Assembly: GCA_038049695.1 (NCBI GenBank)
Contig: CP142455.1
Location: 22,295,501-22,359,500, forward strand
DNA from: Cinnamomum chago
Taxonomy: Eukaryota; Streptophyta; Magnoliopsida; Laurales; Lauraceae
Reading direction: 5' to 3'
DNA: 64,000 bases
In this document: positions 12,235 through 23,848 of the stretch, piece after piece
How the letters are laid out: the number at the start of each line of letters is the position of its first letter
Numbering within the stretch: the first letter of the stretch is position 1
Notes under the pieces: generated by a model
What the model was told of the DNA's origin: nothing
Seen by the model: the letters and a program-made list of their open reading frames with translations, nothing else
Database searches by the model: none
Program-made: the position numbers and the translations under genes

Positions 12235-14565
12235 CCAAAAGAGAGAGAGAGAGGCCGCTTTTGCAGCTATATATGTGATTTTGTGTTGCAAATGTGACAA
12301 TTCATTTCCTTGCCTTCATTTTTATTCCATTTATTTTCATGCTCAGACCTATCAGATTGTAAATATACATCCAGTAATTTATACCACTCGTCTCTGCCTC
12401 CATCTTTCTTGGATTGCGAAGCTACATGCTTCAACCCTTTTTGATGACTGCTTATACCATCATCATTATCACCATTTTCTTCCTGTGTCTAGTAGGTTCT
12501 CAGCGTCTGTATCCAAATCGCATATATTATTGCAACTAGCAATTGTATTTGGAAAGAGAGCTTCTTGTTGCCATGGATTGCAGAAGGCTGCCCAATTGGC
12601 ACCTCTTCTCAGTATGTATTTTCTCTATGGGAGTTTAATAACTGCTTGGCTGTTAACGAAAGTGTGGTAGCTTAGTTGACCAAGGACTCTCCGCCTTAGG
12701 AAGCGTAGGTCTTGTGTTGGGCACTAACCTTCGGTGGCCACCTCCCATATTGTTTTACCTGGTGCATATGGACAGGAGGGTTTGCATGTGCCCTTAGAGA
12801 TTAGTTCATAGCTGTCCAGAATTGACTGTCTATCGAGCTTCAGGGCCAAAGGCTCCTAGGCTGGGCTGTTCTTTACTCTCCCGTACCTATGTAGGAAGAC
12901 TTTAATCGTTAGTTTGAGTGACTCGAGTATGTTGGAGCATGTTACACATAAAAATGAACCACGGGCGCATGGGTTTTGGGGTGTTTGGTTTCGATCTATG
13001 AAATTGGATCGGTCCATAATCCAAAATATGATGCCCAAGCCCAGGTCATGGTGAACCGTGTACTACAAAACGTATTATCAGTATTTTAGAAACCAAAGCA
13101 GACCGGCCAGTAGGACTGGATCAATTTGAAAAAGGTCAAATCTAGGTGACCCATAAGCTGGAAAGTTTAGTCGGTGACTCGGTGTTAAATTTATTCCAGC
13201 AGTTGGGCTTCAGCCTTCTAAAATATTGCTGCTTACAAACGGGCCCAGAAATAGGATGCGGACGCAGGCTCAGTTGGCCGCGGTCAGTCTGACCCATGCA
13301 TGTCCAGCAGCCACAGCCTGCCATTGGACAAGGAACCAAGCGCTTTGGCTCGATGGGTCACTGATTTGGGTGAATGAATGAAGTCTGGGTGTGTGCTTCG
13401 CTACTTAACGAGTTTTTCCTACTCAAAGTGGCTCTAGGTGATCTAAGAGCTGACATACCTGGCTCCTTACCAATCCATACTTTCGATGCATGAATCAAGT
13501 GCCTACACAATTTTAGAGGTATGAATATTGAACCTTAAATTATCTAGGGCAAGCCACATTATGATTCCAAAGGGCCTTTAAACACTGGACACCCCCCACC
13601 ACCCACCAAAGGGCCTGCAAATGGACTGTTAAACCCAGGTTCACCAGGAAAGCCTGCGGCTTGTTGATCGCCGTTCACCCAGCCAAGATGCAAATGTTTG
13701 GGATCCTAGCTTGCTAGGTGTATGATAAGATTTGACCTCTTTTTTTTTTTTTTATAATTTATTGCGAGGTGTTCTTTTTAATACACAAATTCTCAGATTT
13801 TACATGTAAGACTTCAACCCGTTAAAATGGTGGGCTCATCTTCCAGACCCGATCGGTTTGCGATCTAGATATTGGTCATGAAAACTTGGGTCCACAATCT
13901 AAGAGGATCAATATCTGAAGCCATTAACAAATTGGATGCCGAGCCAGTATCATTTTATGTTGGCAGACGCTACAGCACAATAGACCTACAATGTGGGCAA
14001 TTGAGACCCAGATCGGGGGATGGCAGGCAATCTAAGTAATTGTCCATTTTTGGAAGCTCTTGACTGTTAGTATCATCCAAACAGCGTGAGATGTTGGTCA
14101 TTACATGTGAGAAAACCTGATCAACTCACAAAACCAAATGAAAATCATTCAAATGTTCTACGTGTGCTCCATTCAGCAGTGAATGTGTGCGTGCATGGAG
14201 CAATATTTAGCAATCTACAAATCCATAGGGATAGGCCAATCGACGTTGCTGTTTAGGGGAGACCAGTAGATTTAGAATAAGGTTTCTGCGGCATCCATGG
14301 ATTGCCTTCTTATTGAACAGCCCTCATACAACAAAGTTTGGGGTCCAATGTCCAGAAGGCTTTCCATCAGCTCATCCCACCATAAATGCATGAGTCTCCA
14401 TGCACATCCATACACAAGGGTTAAAGAAGCACGAACACAATGCTGAATCTCATGTTCTCTGTAACTTTAGACATCTGATCTTCATCCAAACTAGACAGTT
14501 CCTAAGACTACAACAACAAATGAAAAGGCCTTGAAACAAAGGCGTCCTGCTTACACTGTCATAAC
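12235..14565. other. Intergenic region between convergent CML21-like and PHL7-like genes
   Basis: It holds a possible tRNA-derived SINE at 12661-12735 and otherwise moderately GC sequence with no assignable gene. The - strand part next to 14566 is expected to contain the 3' UTR of the MYB-CC gene; no clear AATAAA is visible there. Confidence 0.4.
12661..12735 (+). mobile_element. Possible tRNA-derived SINE fragment
   Basis: TGGTAGCTTAGTTGACCA resembles a pol III A box, and GTAGGTCTTGTGTTGGGC, spaced about 35 bases later, resembles a degraded B box. No A-rich tail or target-site duplication was found. Confidence 0.3.
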
Positions 14566-17500
14566 TCATATGCCACTGCCTGAAGCACTTTCAAGCCGAT
14601 CCTTATCAGAGAGACGCGTACCCGATGAGTCGAAACGGCCTCCGTATGGGAAAACTGAACATGGCTGATGGAAGCTCAGACTCGAGCTTGACTCGAGTAT
14701 TGGGTGTGCAAGCACAATCTCAGGCCTTGGATGTGAGGCTGAACCAGTGTGCCACTGTTTCTTCATTGGCTTCTCTCTTCTTGGGCTCACAGCGGGGGAA
14801 GAGACCCGACACCCAGAGTCTGGTGTCAGTGGCTCATGACGGGAAGTGGCAAAAGACTCTTCTCTGGAGAGGCTATCAGAAGGGCCCTTGAGGGTTCGCT
14901 CCTCCGGAACCTTGTCCTGAAGGCGAGTCTCAGAAGTTGCTGCAGGAGTGGAGGGATCAGTCTTGTCGTCGGGTCCTGGTAAATGGTCACCCTGGACCCA
15001 AGAGCCAGGTGGATCTCCAAACACACCGCTGAGGCGCTGCTGTTCTTCTATAATCTTCTTTAGGTATTTTCCTTGAGCTTCAATGCGTAGCTGCAGCTGC
15101 CTTTGGACCTGCAATCAGAAAATTTGTATTCTTCATTGGGGAGTAAGGACCCACCCTAAATAAGCAATGATTCCATTTGGTCACCATAGTCCATGAGGAC
15201 CACTATTCGTCATTAGTGCCATCAAAGTAGACCAGTGAGGCCTGGATTTTGAACTAATACTTTAGGCCTTTGGTTTGGGTCCATTCATTTGTCAAGTTTT
15301 CCTATGTCCTGGTTTGACCCAGTGACAACACTAGTCATTTGCTAACTTGGCATAAATTCTGATCCTATAATACCCACTTTCAACATCATTTGAAAGACAC
15401 GTTCCTAGAACTGAGCATAATTTCAGAATCACCATGATTGTTATAGTTGATGCAAGGGTTGTTCAGATATAATCATATACAATAAAAAGAAAGTGGCCCC
15501 TGCTATAGCTCAGCTGGTTTAGGGACACCAAAATGGCCCCCTATGGAGGTGAGAATGCAAGTTCGTTCTCAGTAAAAATAAACAAACAAATAAATAAATA
15601 AACAAATGAAATGTGGAAAAACAATAGCCTCCTAAAGGTATGAATTCAATGATAGAAGTCATTCTCATCCTTTTTCACAGGCAGGAATGAGCAGAAAATA
15701 TCACACAGAATACTTAAAGTACTTTCCTTACTTGTTGCATGGTATGCCTTTTTCCCCCAATGAAAATACAGTAGTATCTCACCATGAGGGGTTGCCATTA
15801 AGAAGTTCCACCCCACCTGACATCTCAGATACAAAGTATTTCCTAAGACCCTTCTAATAAGAGGGATAAACCAAGTTAGCCTTTGATCTCTTAAACTGAA
15901 TGGATTTTATCCCTTCAGTTACAATCCTGTGCATGTAACATATTTGACCGGATTTCTCATTCGAACACTCACTGCATACTCTCAGACTCATTATGAATTG
16001 CTTCTTCTAAGTCCACATTAAGGAAGGTATCTTTATCATAAATCTGGTGCATAGATTGCAGCAAAGGCCACACATGGACAACAGGAAGCAATTCTGACAA
16101 ACGGGTAAAAAGGTAATCGTCCCTTTCGGCTAAACCCTTTAATTGTCCAGAATCCCATCTGCCTTATATTTCTTTCTAAATTTCCATTTGCAACCATTAC
16201 TAATGCAACCAAGAGACAGATCAACAAGGATTCGCGTTATTAAGCATTCTTTCTTCTTCAATGCTTCTAGCCCAGAAATGGAATCATGAAAGAAAGTAGC
16301 CTCTGAATATATAGGAGGGTCCTAAGCAATAATATAGAGCTGGAGATTAGGACTGAAGTCCACTTCCTTCATTAGACTTGAACTTCACCTTAGCTCAATT
16401 TCTACCTATTAACTTTTCAAATTAGAAGAGGGCGTTCCTTCTTTGCGTTTGGAGTTTTATCTAATTTTCTGAAGGAAAGATACTCTCAAAGAAGTTTGAG
16501 ACAACATTCTGTATTAAAAAACATACATTGCTTCACATGGAGTATCCAATGAATGCACAATCCATGCCTTTAACCGACTTTTGGTTTTCTAATTTTGTAT
16601 CTTGACATGAACAAGATGATCCCTCCTCTAAAGTGGTTAATGTTCTGCTTACAACCTTTTCATATCTTTTATCGTGTTGAATAAAGTTTCTCAAGAGGGA
16701 TGATTTAAAATAAGGCAGAGTAAGAGTAATGTGTTTCTCCATAAATTGTCTCATAATCCAGAAGTTAAGTTGATTCTCAAGTCTGCAGGCATCAAATTTT
16801 TCAAGAGCTTCATCCCTGATATCTAAATACTTACAGGCTTTATTCTAAATAGCTGTTACAAGATGCCGGAATGATTACTGGTTGGAGTCTAAATAAGGAA
16901 CATAGGTAAGTTGATTGGTTTTAGGTTAGTTTCCAAGTCTTTAATTAGGTAGAGAACACTGTGGAATGTTCTTTCCCTTCAGAATTACATGGAATTTCGA
17001 AGTAAAGAGATGGATATCTTTTAGAGATGTATCTGTTTAGTCACAAATCAAGTAGTAAGCTTCACTACTTAAATATTCATAATGCTTCTACCAAGTTTTG
17101 TTCTATTTCCATGTCTGACCTATATTTGGATTTTACAGCAACCATTTTTGTAACAACGGCATGGTCTAAAGATAAAACTAGATAAAATAGCTGCCTTGAA
17201 AGATGTGAAGATATTCTAGGTCTATCGTAAGATAAAACCATTTTGATATCAGTTGAAGTAATTTTGGATGACCAGGTCCTCCCAACACTGCTAGATATTT
17301 GTGGAATGAAGAGAGGAGACTATCTTGGTAGGTGTTTCAGCCATAAACGATTCTAAATGAAGTATAATGGTGGTACTTTGTGAAAGATTATGCTACTTTT
17401 CAGCTTCCTTTAACAAGGATCTGATTGTTGTAGGCAATTCTTGAGATATCAAATAATGGTAATGAGCAATCTACTGATAAAAAAAAAAGGTAATGAGCAA

Positions 17501-20500
17501 TCTTGGTGAAGTTGGACCTTTAGAAAATATCTTTCATCAATCATACAAGTAAAGTTTGTATTATATATAAATATTTCTTTATTGCATGTAGTACATGATG
17601 CAGTCATTGTCGTGCACAATCAGGGACATAAATGGACCTCTGATGAAATGATTTAGAAAAAAAAAAAAAAAAAAAAGAGAAACACATTACTATCTTGCTA
17701 ACTTCCAACCTTCAACCTAAAACAAGCTACTTATAGTGCTGGTCCCTTTTCCCTCTCCATTCCCATTTACTTTTCCCTTGTTTTGGTAAAAGTAGGGAAT
17801 CTGCATATGTATAAGAATACCTTCATGCAATTGTAGTGATTTGCCCTTTTCTTTCCACATTCTTTTACAAAGAATGTAATTTCTATCTTTAATTTGGAAG
17901 ACATTAAAGAAAAAAAACATATCCATAATAGTTGTATTAAGATTAATAATAACTTACAAAAAGGGCACTAAAGAGAGCACAACTATGTGGTGAGACAATT
18001 GAGCTACCATTTGGAGTTGGCTTTCGCAAAAGCTCCTTCTTTTAGCACTTAGTTATTTGTTTGGTTAATGGACAACTCGACAGCAGATATGAGAGACGAA
18101 ATTCCGTCATGCCATTTGCTTGCAAATGATGTGCTAATTGGTCACAGCAAAAGCACAGCAAAAGCAATAATAAACAAAACTTTGGATGAATACTTTTGAT
18201 CAAATGGTTTAACAATAAAGCAAACACAACATGCACAGAGAACAAGCATAGCTGTTCTGGAAGTGAGGAAGATGGTCTCATCACAATTGAAGACCGCTTC
18301 ATGTGACAATGTGTTAGTTTCCAATACTTGGTAGCAACTATAGAACGAAAAGGAGGCTTCATGAGGAAACCATAAATAGGATTAGTGCAAGGTAAGCCAA
18401 GTGGAGACAAGATATGGGATATTATGTGATTGTCAAATGCCACTTCTATCAAACATTTTGATAAGACAACTATAAACCTATATTGTTCCGGAGCCGAATG
18501 TTGGGCAACAGAGGACAAGACAAAGTACATGTGGCCAAGATGCATACACTAAGACGGATGCATGCCATTAATTAGGCGGATAGAACTAAACTGAATACAT
18601 ACTGAATACATAACAGAAAATCTGTGGGTTGCTCCAATGCAAAGAGAACATATCTGGGATATGCTTAGAACAACTGAAACATCCCTACATTAAGAATTGA
18701 AGTCATGCAGTAACAAGCTACCAAGGGAAAGCAGAGGACATAAAAGATTTTGAAAGGAGCAATCAAAGACATGTTAGATTGTGGGGTGAAAAAAAAGCCA
18801 ACCCTAAATACATGGGATAAGGCTTTGATTATGATGATCTCTGTCAACATTAATTTAAGATGGAACTTTATGGCAGAAAGTTAGAAGTTGTACAATTGAA
18901 CGAGGAGAGAAAACGTACCTCTAGTTGCTCTTGCAGCCGCTTTTGCACCTCTAGCTGTAGCTTCAATGCTTCTGTAATTTGCATTCCACTGATTACAAAG
19001 AGAAATAATTAAGCTTCGCATATAAAAAATTCATTGAATTATAGCATGAATTTCACAAATAAAGCATAAGCAATTCAAGTAAGAAGATAGAACCAACTTG
19101 ACAGATCTGACAAAACCTAAGAGACAGAGATTTAAGTTTCTTCTAGTATCTCTATCAAGAAGTCACCATGTAAACAAATTATACAGATGCTCGCTAATAA
19201 ATACGACACTTAATAATTTCTATCATGCTTGGTGATAGGTGATATAAGTTGACTGTACTGAATCTGTTTGTGAAATTGTAAGGTCATATAGTACGTGAAA
19301 AGTAAAACAAAATAAAATAAAGGTATAAAATTTTGAAAAATGGAATCAGACATGAACATGAGTAACATAAGTCAGATATAACTGCTCTTACTCGTACATC
19401 TTGAATGAATTCCTTGAAATGAGCAACATACCCATGTCGGATATGAGATCATGTCAAAGTTCACATTCCTTACAAATTCTTCCATTATTAATTTTAACAA
19501 AGTTTTGTAGTTGAAAAAATGTTATTAAATATTGAAATGATTCTTACATGATTATTTAGAGTGAAAATTGCAAATTATTTAAATGTTAGGAAAAATCCAT
19601 GAACACAATGTTCTAATATTTGCTGAATCGGCCACACCTCATAGAGGTAAAGAATTCCGAGACACATACCCCTATACACATACTCATACAACTTACTAGA
19701 TCATAAACCATATATTGCCAAGTAAAAATTAGTTCTTTTTAAAACCACAATCATTATATTTTCAACCACAAAAACTGCAAAAAGAATAGGTTCTGTTTCC
19801 CTCATTATTGGCTCTGTCCAAATGTCTCTGACATGCAGGCCATGGTTATTAGATAACAGTTCTTCTAAAATGGAGTGCCCATGTTATTTGGTTTTTAACA
19901 TTTTGTAAAAGGCTATATGACCTTGGCAGTTCAACGTCTCTTTCCCAAACTAGCTGATGCATGTACAATGTATGACAACCCAACCCTCGATTTCTTTCAG
20001 CAGGTGCACAGTATCCACTACTTTATATACATTGGTTAAGGTACCATTGAAATTAAGAAGCGAGCTCTGCATAAGTTTTTAAGCTCTTGTGAAAATACAA
20101 GCACCTTCATATTTTATTTCCACACCATAATACACCAATGCCTCTTCCACCTTCGACATGCGATGCCTTTAGATAGGAAGAGCAAGCATGGTTACCACTC
20201 TCCACCAGCTTGTTTTCATGAGAAAGACTGTCTATTATCAGCTTGTCAAATGAAAGATTGGACCATATTTGGTAGCAGCATCTACTTTGCAGGCTTAATA
20301 TGGAGAACTATGATCATCAACTAGGAGAATATAGGAGATGTGGGATGCAAATATCGAGTTCCACCTGATTCTGTGGTTGGGCCCAGCATCCAATGTGAAG
20401 GCCTTCTTATGATATTAGGGTTTAAGGGTTTCCATTGTATAACTCCTGTATGTTCAAAATTGGATAATAATTAGACAAAAAAGGACAAATTTCTACTCAC

Positions 20501-22591
20501 GAAGCTTCACCCAAGCCTGAAAGTAAGTTGCCTGTTTCTTTCTTGTCGGCCTTTGTCTCTGCATTGGAACCATTCAATTGATCAGTGAAGATCACTTGAC
20601 AATCCGGAAAAGAATTAGGTACACAGGATCAGCCTCTAATGAGGCTTGTATGCACCAGTTTCATTTCCTAATCCAACAAGCCATCTTTATCACCGAACAA
20701 GCAAGTTAGATATAACTCGAGTTGGGAAGTGTCAGTTTCACCTACCGTCAGATGTGGCATTGGGAATGTATTTTGCGAGCCGATATTTCTGTATTCATCA
20801 TTGTAGGGAAGTTACTAAAAATCCTAAATGAGATTGAGAATGCTTCACAGAGGAAGATGATTTTGGCTAACCACAAAGCTATACCTGTAAGTGGCTTTTG
20901 ACATGGTATATTGTCAAACCTTGCACGCCCATAAGTCTGAGAACACCTTTAGGAGTAGCTCCTGGAGAGGATATTGAGGAAAACATGCCAACATGAACAT
21001 GGTTACAAACAAGATCTAGGAAATTTAACTTAATACTCAAACTCAACAAGGGTTTGAGTTTGGGTCACCTTGTTGCAATGAAGCTCACAAATAAACCATT
21101 GAGTTTTATTTAGCCAAACGAAAGTTGGATTTGCTCATATTCCAAGAGATTGGAATCAAGAGACCAAATGTTTGGCAAAACCAAGATTATCAAGGCCACT
21201 CCTTGTTAGACATCTTCTATGTAGTTTTTATATTTTTCAATAAATTTCATCACTATCACTTCAAAAAAGAAATGATAAGAAAACATAGTAAGCCTTTGAG
21301 ATTTTCTAGGTTATACTGTTGGGAAGCTGAGAGTCCAAGATTTGAGTATTATTTCCACACTCTCAATAGTTTGTAAAGCACTGGATGAAGCTTCTCAAAC
21401 AGCCAATTGGGTTTTGAAACCACCCTACAGCACAGCCCCCACCCTCCGCACCCATCCATCCACATGCCACACACAAAGACATGCACACGCTAAAAAAAAG
21501 GGGTTTGCTCGAATTTTAGATGAAATAAGTTACACCTATGGCATTTCTTTTCAATTAATGGTCACATTTAGGAGGGGGAAAAAGGAATAAACATGAAGAC
21601 AACATTCTAAACAATCAGGATTGTGAAGTCTGATAGATAGGTTTTCTTTCATCAACTCCCTGTCGATTCCATCAAGGTAGGCCACCAAAGTAAATGCATA
21701 AAACCCCTTATATGAAAGCCATAGGTCCCACATGAGACTACCAGCGGTCATAGCAGAGGAGACAGGAAAGTTGCTTCATGGATTATGGAAGGTATAAATA
21801 CATCTGTTAGATAACCATAATTCATAAGCATCAACTTAAAGGCAAAAATCAATCATTTTAACATAGGATGGTTTATTCCCATGGTGAATAACACTAACTG
21901 GTTTATTTCAATCATTTTAGCATTCCTTTTGTTTTAATATACCTGCTCGCACTAGATCATTTTCTAAAAAAAAGAGGGGAACTATGTGAAGCTAGACTCG
22001 AGGTTTTGTACAATAAACTTGAGCCTTGAATTTGCACATTCCCAGACTATAGTTTGGCAATCCAAACCATTTGGCATGATACGTCAACATTGAATGAAAA
22101 ATGTCAGGACAAGGCTGGGTGACCATAGGCATGCAGTTTTCTGAAGCCTGTGTCATTGCTATGTTCCCATCCCAACTGTTGAGTTAGGATGTTGTTGTTC
22201 AATTTTTCTAGAATTTCGAATAGGCAAGCTTTTTCATCATTTCCCTATATCAACCATATCACTAACAGGATCAGTGGTCTTCATTGATCTCATTCACTAA
22301 AATGTAGGCTCCAGGCCTACTGATTCAAGCCTCAAGTATAGTATTTACGGCTCAATTCTAGTGTGCAAAACCTCAGGACAACAATCATATAATGCCTCAT
22401 ATATTGATGAATAATGATATTCAATCACCCTGTTCAAGTTGGTTAGATGATTAGAGGTATTAACTGTCTGGTCCACCAAGTTGTCCAACAGCATCCACAA
22501 AACGTTCATGCAGCTCACTTGTCCACCTCAACCGCTGCCTTGAGGCTAAGCTTGGGTTACTAAGAGCATGCCCTCCACCACTTGGGCCCAT
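14566..22591 (-). CDS. PHL7: PHL7-like MYB-CC (PHR1-like) transcription factor
   Basis: Coding exons on the - strand, in order: 22591-22465, 20961-20885, 20788-20746, 20558-20501, 18988-18919 and 15108-14566. All have GT-AG borders and matching phases, and total 305 residues. A GARP-type MYB domain spans about residues 21-78, with [11 protein letters not shown], the [13 protein letters not shown] helix and KYRLAKYIP. The MYB-CC coiled coil spans about 103-152 ([18 protein letters not shown], then [19 protein letters not shown]). The family hallmark LHEQLE reads LQEQLE here (120-125). The C-terminal part contains EPLTPDSGC and HPILES, as in PHL7 relatives. Such proteins are nuclear, usually dimeric, and bind P1BS-type sites; PHR1 relatives act in phosphate-starvation signalling, but the exact role of this copy is inferred. 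The frame is open back to the acceptor at 22624, so a longer N-terminus is possible; no upstream coding exon is visible. Confidence 0.92.
15492..15610 (+). mobile_element. tRNA-derived SINE-like element
   Basis: GCTATAGCTCAGCTGGTTTA matches a tRNA-type A box. GCAAGTTCGTTCTC, about 45 bases later, resembles a B box. The copy ends in an A-rich tail made of AAAT and AAAC units. It lies in the last intron of the PHL7-like gene, antisense to it. Confidence 0.55.
15870..16760 (-). pseudogene. Ty1/copia polyprotein relic (linker and reverse transcriptase)
   Basis: On the - strand, scattered frames recall copia pol in the right order. [10 protein letters not shown], typical of the region after integrase, lies at about 16540-16575. 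[18 protein letters not shown], the start of the reverse transcriptase, lies at about 16145-16200. [14 protein letters not shown], near the first catalytic block, follows at about 16000. Many stops and frameshifts interrupt it, and no LTRs were found. It sits in the last intron of the PHL7-like gene in the same orientation. Confidence 0.65.
18066..18843 (+). pseudogene. RTE-type LINE relic with 3' tail
   Basis: One frame at 18069-18143 reads [14 protein letters not shown] then [10 protein letters not shown], recalling the RTE reverse-transcriptase block that normally has FADD; here that motif is LAND. Further on, GAECWATED at 18490-18513 matches the conserved GAECW of the C-terminal part. The element ends at 18797-18843 with AGCCAACCCTAAATACATGG and GGATAAGGCTTTG plus a GAT-rich repeat, the usual RTE 3' end. 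It is 5' truncated and broken by stops. It lies in the last PHL7-like intron, antisense. Confidence 0.65.
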
Positions 22592-22596
22592 AGCAT
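22546..22596 (-). promoter_or_regulatory. Upstream ORF overlapping the PHL7-like start codon
   Basis: An ATG at 22596-22594 lies five bases before the proposed main ATG, in another frame. It opens 16 codons ending with TAG at 22548-22546, inside the main coding sequence. If transcripts begin at the inferred 5' exon, scanning ribosomes would meet this ATG first. Confidence 0.4.
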
Positions 22597-22827
22597 CAAG
22601 AATTGTAGAATTGCTGGACGCAAGCTAATGAGTTGTGTAATAAATTGGTAATTGAGATTGTCTTCAGGTGATAATCAAGCATGACCTATAACACAACGAC
22701 AAAGACTCAAATCATAAACGGAATAAAACAAAAATCGTTATCATCAGAAATGATTGGAATGTGCTTCCACCAAAAATGAGAAAATAATAAATATAACTAT
22801 AAGCCAAAACCAGGATTCATTGTCCCT

Positions 22828-22922
22828 AGATGTAACTCAGCTGGTTTGGGACAAGGGTGCGACTTGCGAGTAAGCGTGTGTGAGAGTTTGAGTCTTCCAT
22901 GGAGCCAGAGGGGGTAAAAGGA
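22828..22922 (+). mobile_element. tRNA-derived SINE-like element
   Basis: TGTAACTCAGCTGGTTTGGGACAAGG resembles an A box region, and GAGAGTTTGAGTCTTCC resembles a B box. The A-box segment closely resembles the copies at 15492 and 23421. The A-rich tail is poor. Confidence 0.45.
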
Positions 22923-23420
22923 TCTATGGCATAATAGAACTGATGAATAACCCTCGTGGTTTTAATCAAATGATGAATCTTTTTCCCTAGTGTGGAAAAA
23001 GGTTTACATTTTTTGGCTCCATGGATTGTTGCCTATTTGAGGCAGGACAGAGGGGAACCATATTAATCAAGAATATGGTAGTGTTCCTCTTCCTTTCCTG
23101 ACCCAAATCATTATCTCTTGTAATGTTTTGGGGAAGAGAATTTAGAGAAAGCAGCATATTACCTAATGTGATCTTTTAGGAGCACCAATGGCGGTTCTAT
23201 TTTCCATACAGATCCAAAGAAGAACAAAACAGGACTAGCATGGTTCTCCAGTGTTCCAAGATCAGCTTGGATGTTGACGTAGAGTATGCCAAGCATATGC
23301 GCCATATTTGCCATTCTTTAACAGGCAAAGGCTTTTTTCTTTTCTTTTTTTTGAAAAGTCGCTCAATTACAGCTGCGTTGATAGAAAAGTACCACATGAT
23401 TTTCTTCCTTTTATATTTTA

Positions 23421-23505
23421 ATTTTCTTTTTTGCTACAAGGACATGAACTGATGCACTCACACAGACACCCATGTCCCTAACCAGCTGAGGTGGGGACGG
23501 TTTTC
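23421..23505 (-). mobile_element. tRNA-derived SINE-like element
   Basis: On the - strand CCTCAGCTGGTTAGGGACA (A-box region) is followed by GAGTGCATCAGTTCATGTCC (B-box region) and then an A-rich tail. It belongs to the same apparent family as the copies at 22828 and 32751. Confidence 0.5.
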
Positions 23506-23617
23506 TTCCTATCTACAGAAGTTTGTGGAAAAAATTTCTGAAAAGTTACATTTTGTCAATGTTCAGAAAATCAAATCAGAATGAAGAACTAAAATCATGA
23601 CCTGTAAATTGCTAAAG

Positions 23618-23848
23618 CATAAGATTTTTTGAAATTTTATAGCCTTATCACATTTAATGCCGCATTTCATTGATTCTAATTTTCAATATCCACCCAACTT
23701 TTTCTCTCTTTCTTTTCAGGAGGGAACCATAAGATTTTTTGAAATTTTATATTATCACATTATTGAAGCCTTATAACATTTAATGCTGCATTTCATAGAT
23801 TCTAACTTCCAATATCCACCCAACTTTTTCTCTATTTCTTTTCAGGAA
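23618..23848 (+). repeat. Tandem duplication of about 110-120 bp
   Basis: Copies at 23618-23722 and 23728-23848 share CATAAGATTTTTTGAAATTT, the TTTAATGC(C/T)GCATTTCAT segment and the CCACCCAACTTTTTCTCT segment. Copy 2 carries an extra stretch of about 15-20 bases (TATTATCACATTATTGAA) after the shared start. Confidence 0.75.

Noticed and set aside
18042-18545. 167-codon frame on -
   Set aside because: It is the antisense shadow of the RTE LINE relic read on the + strand.
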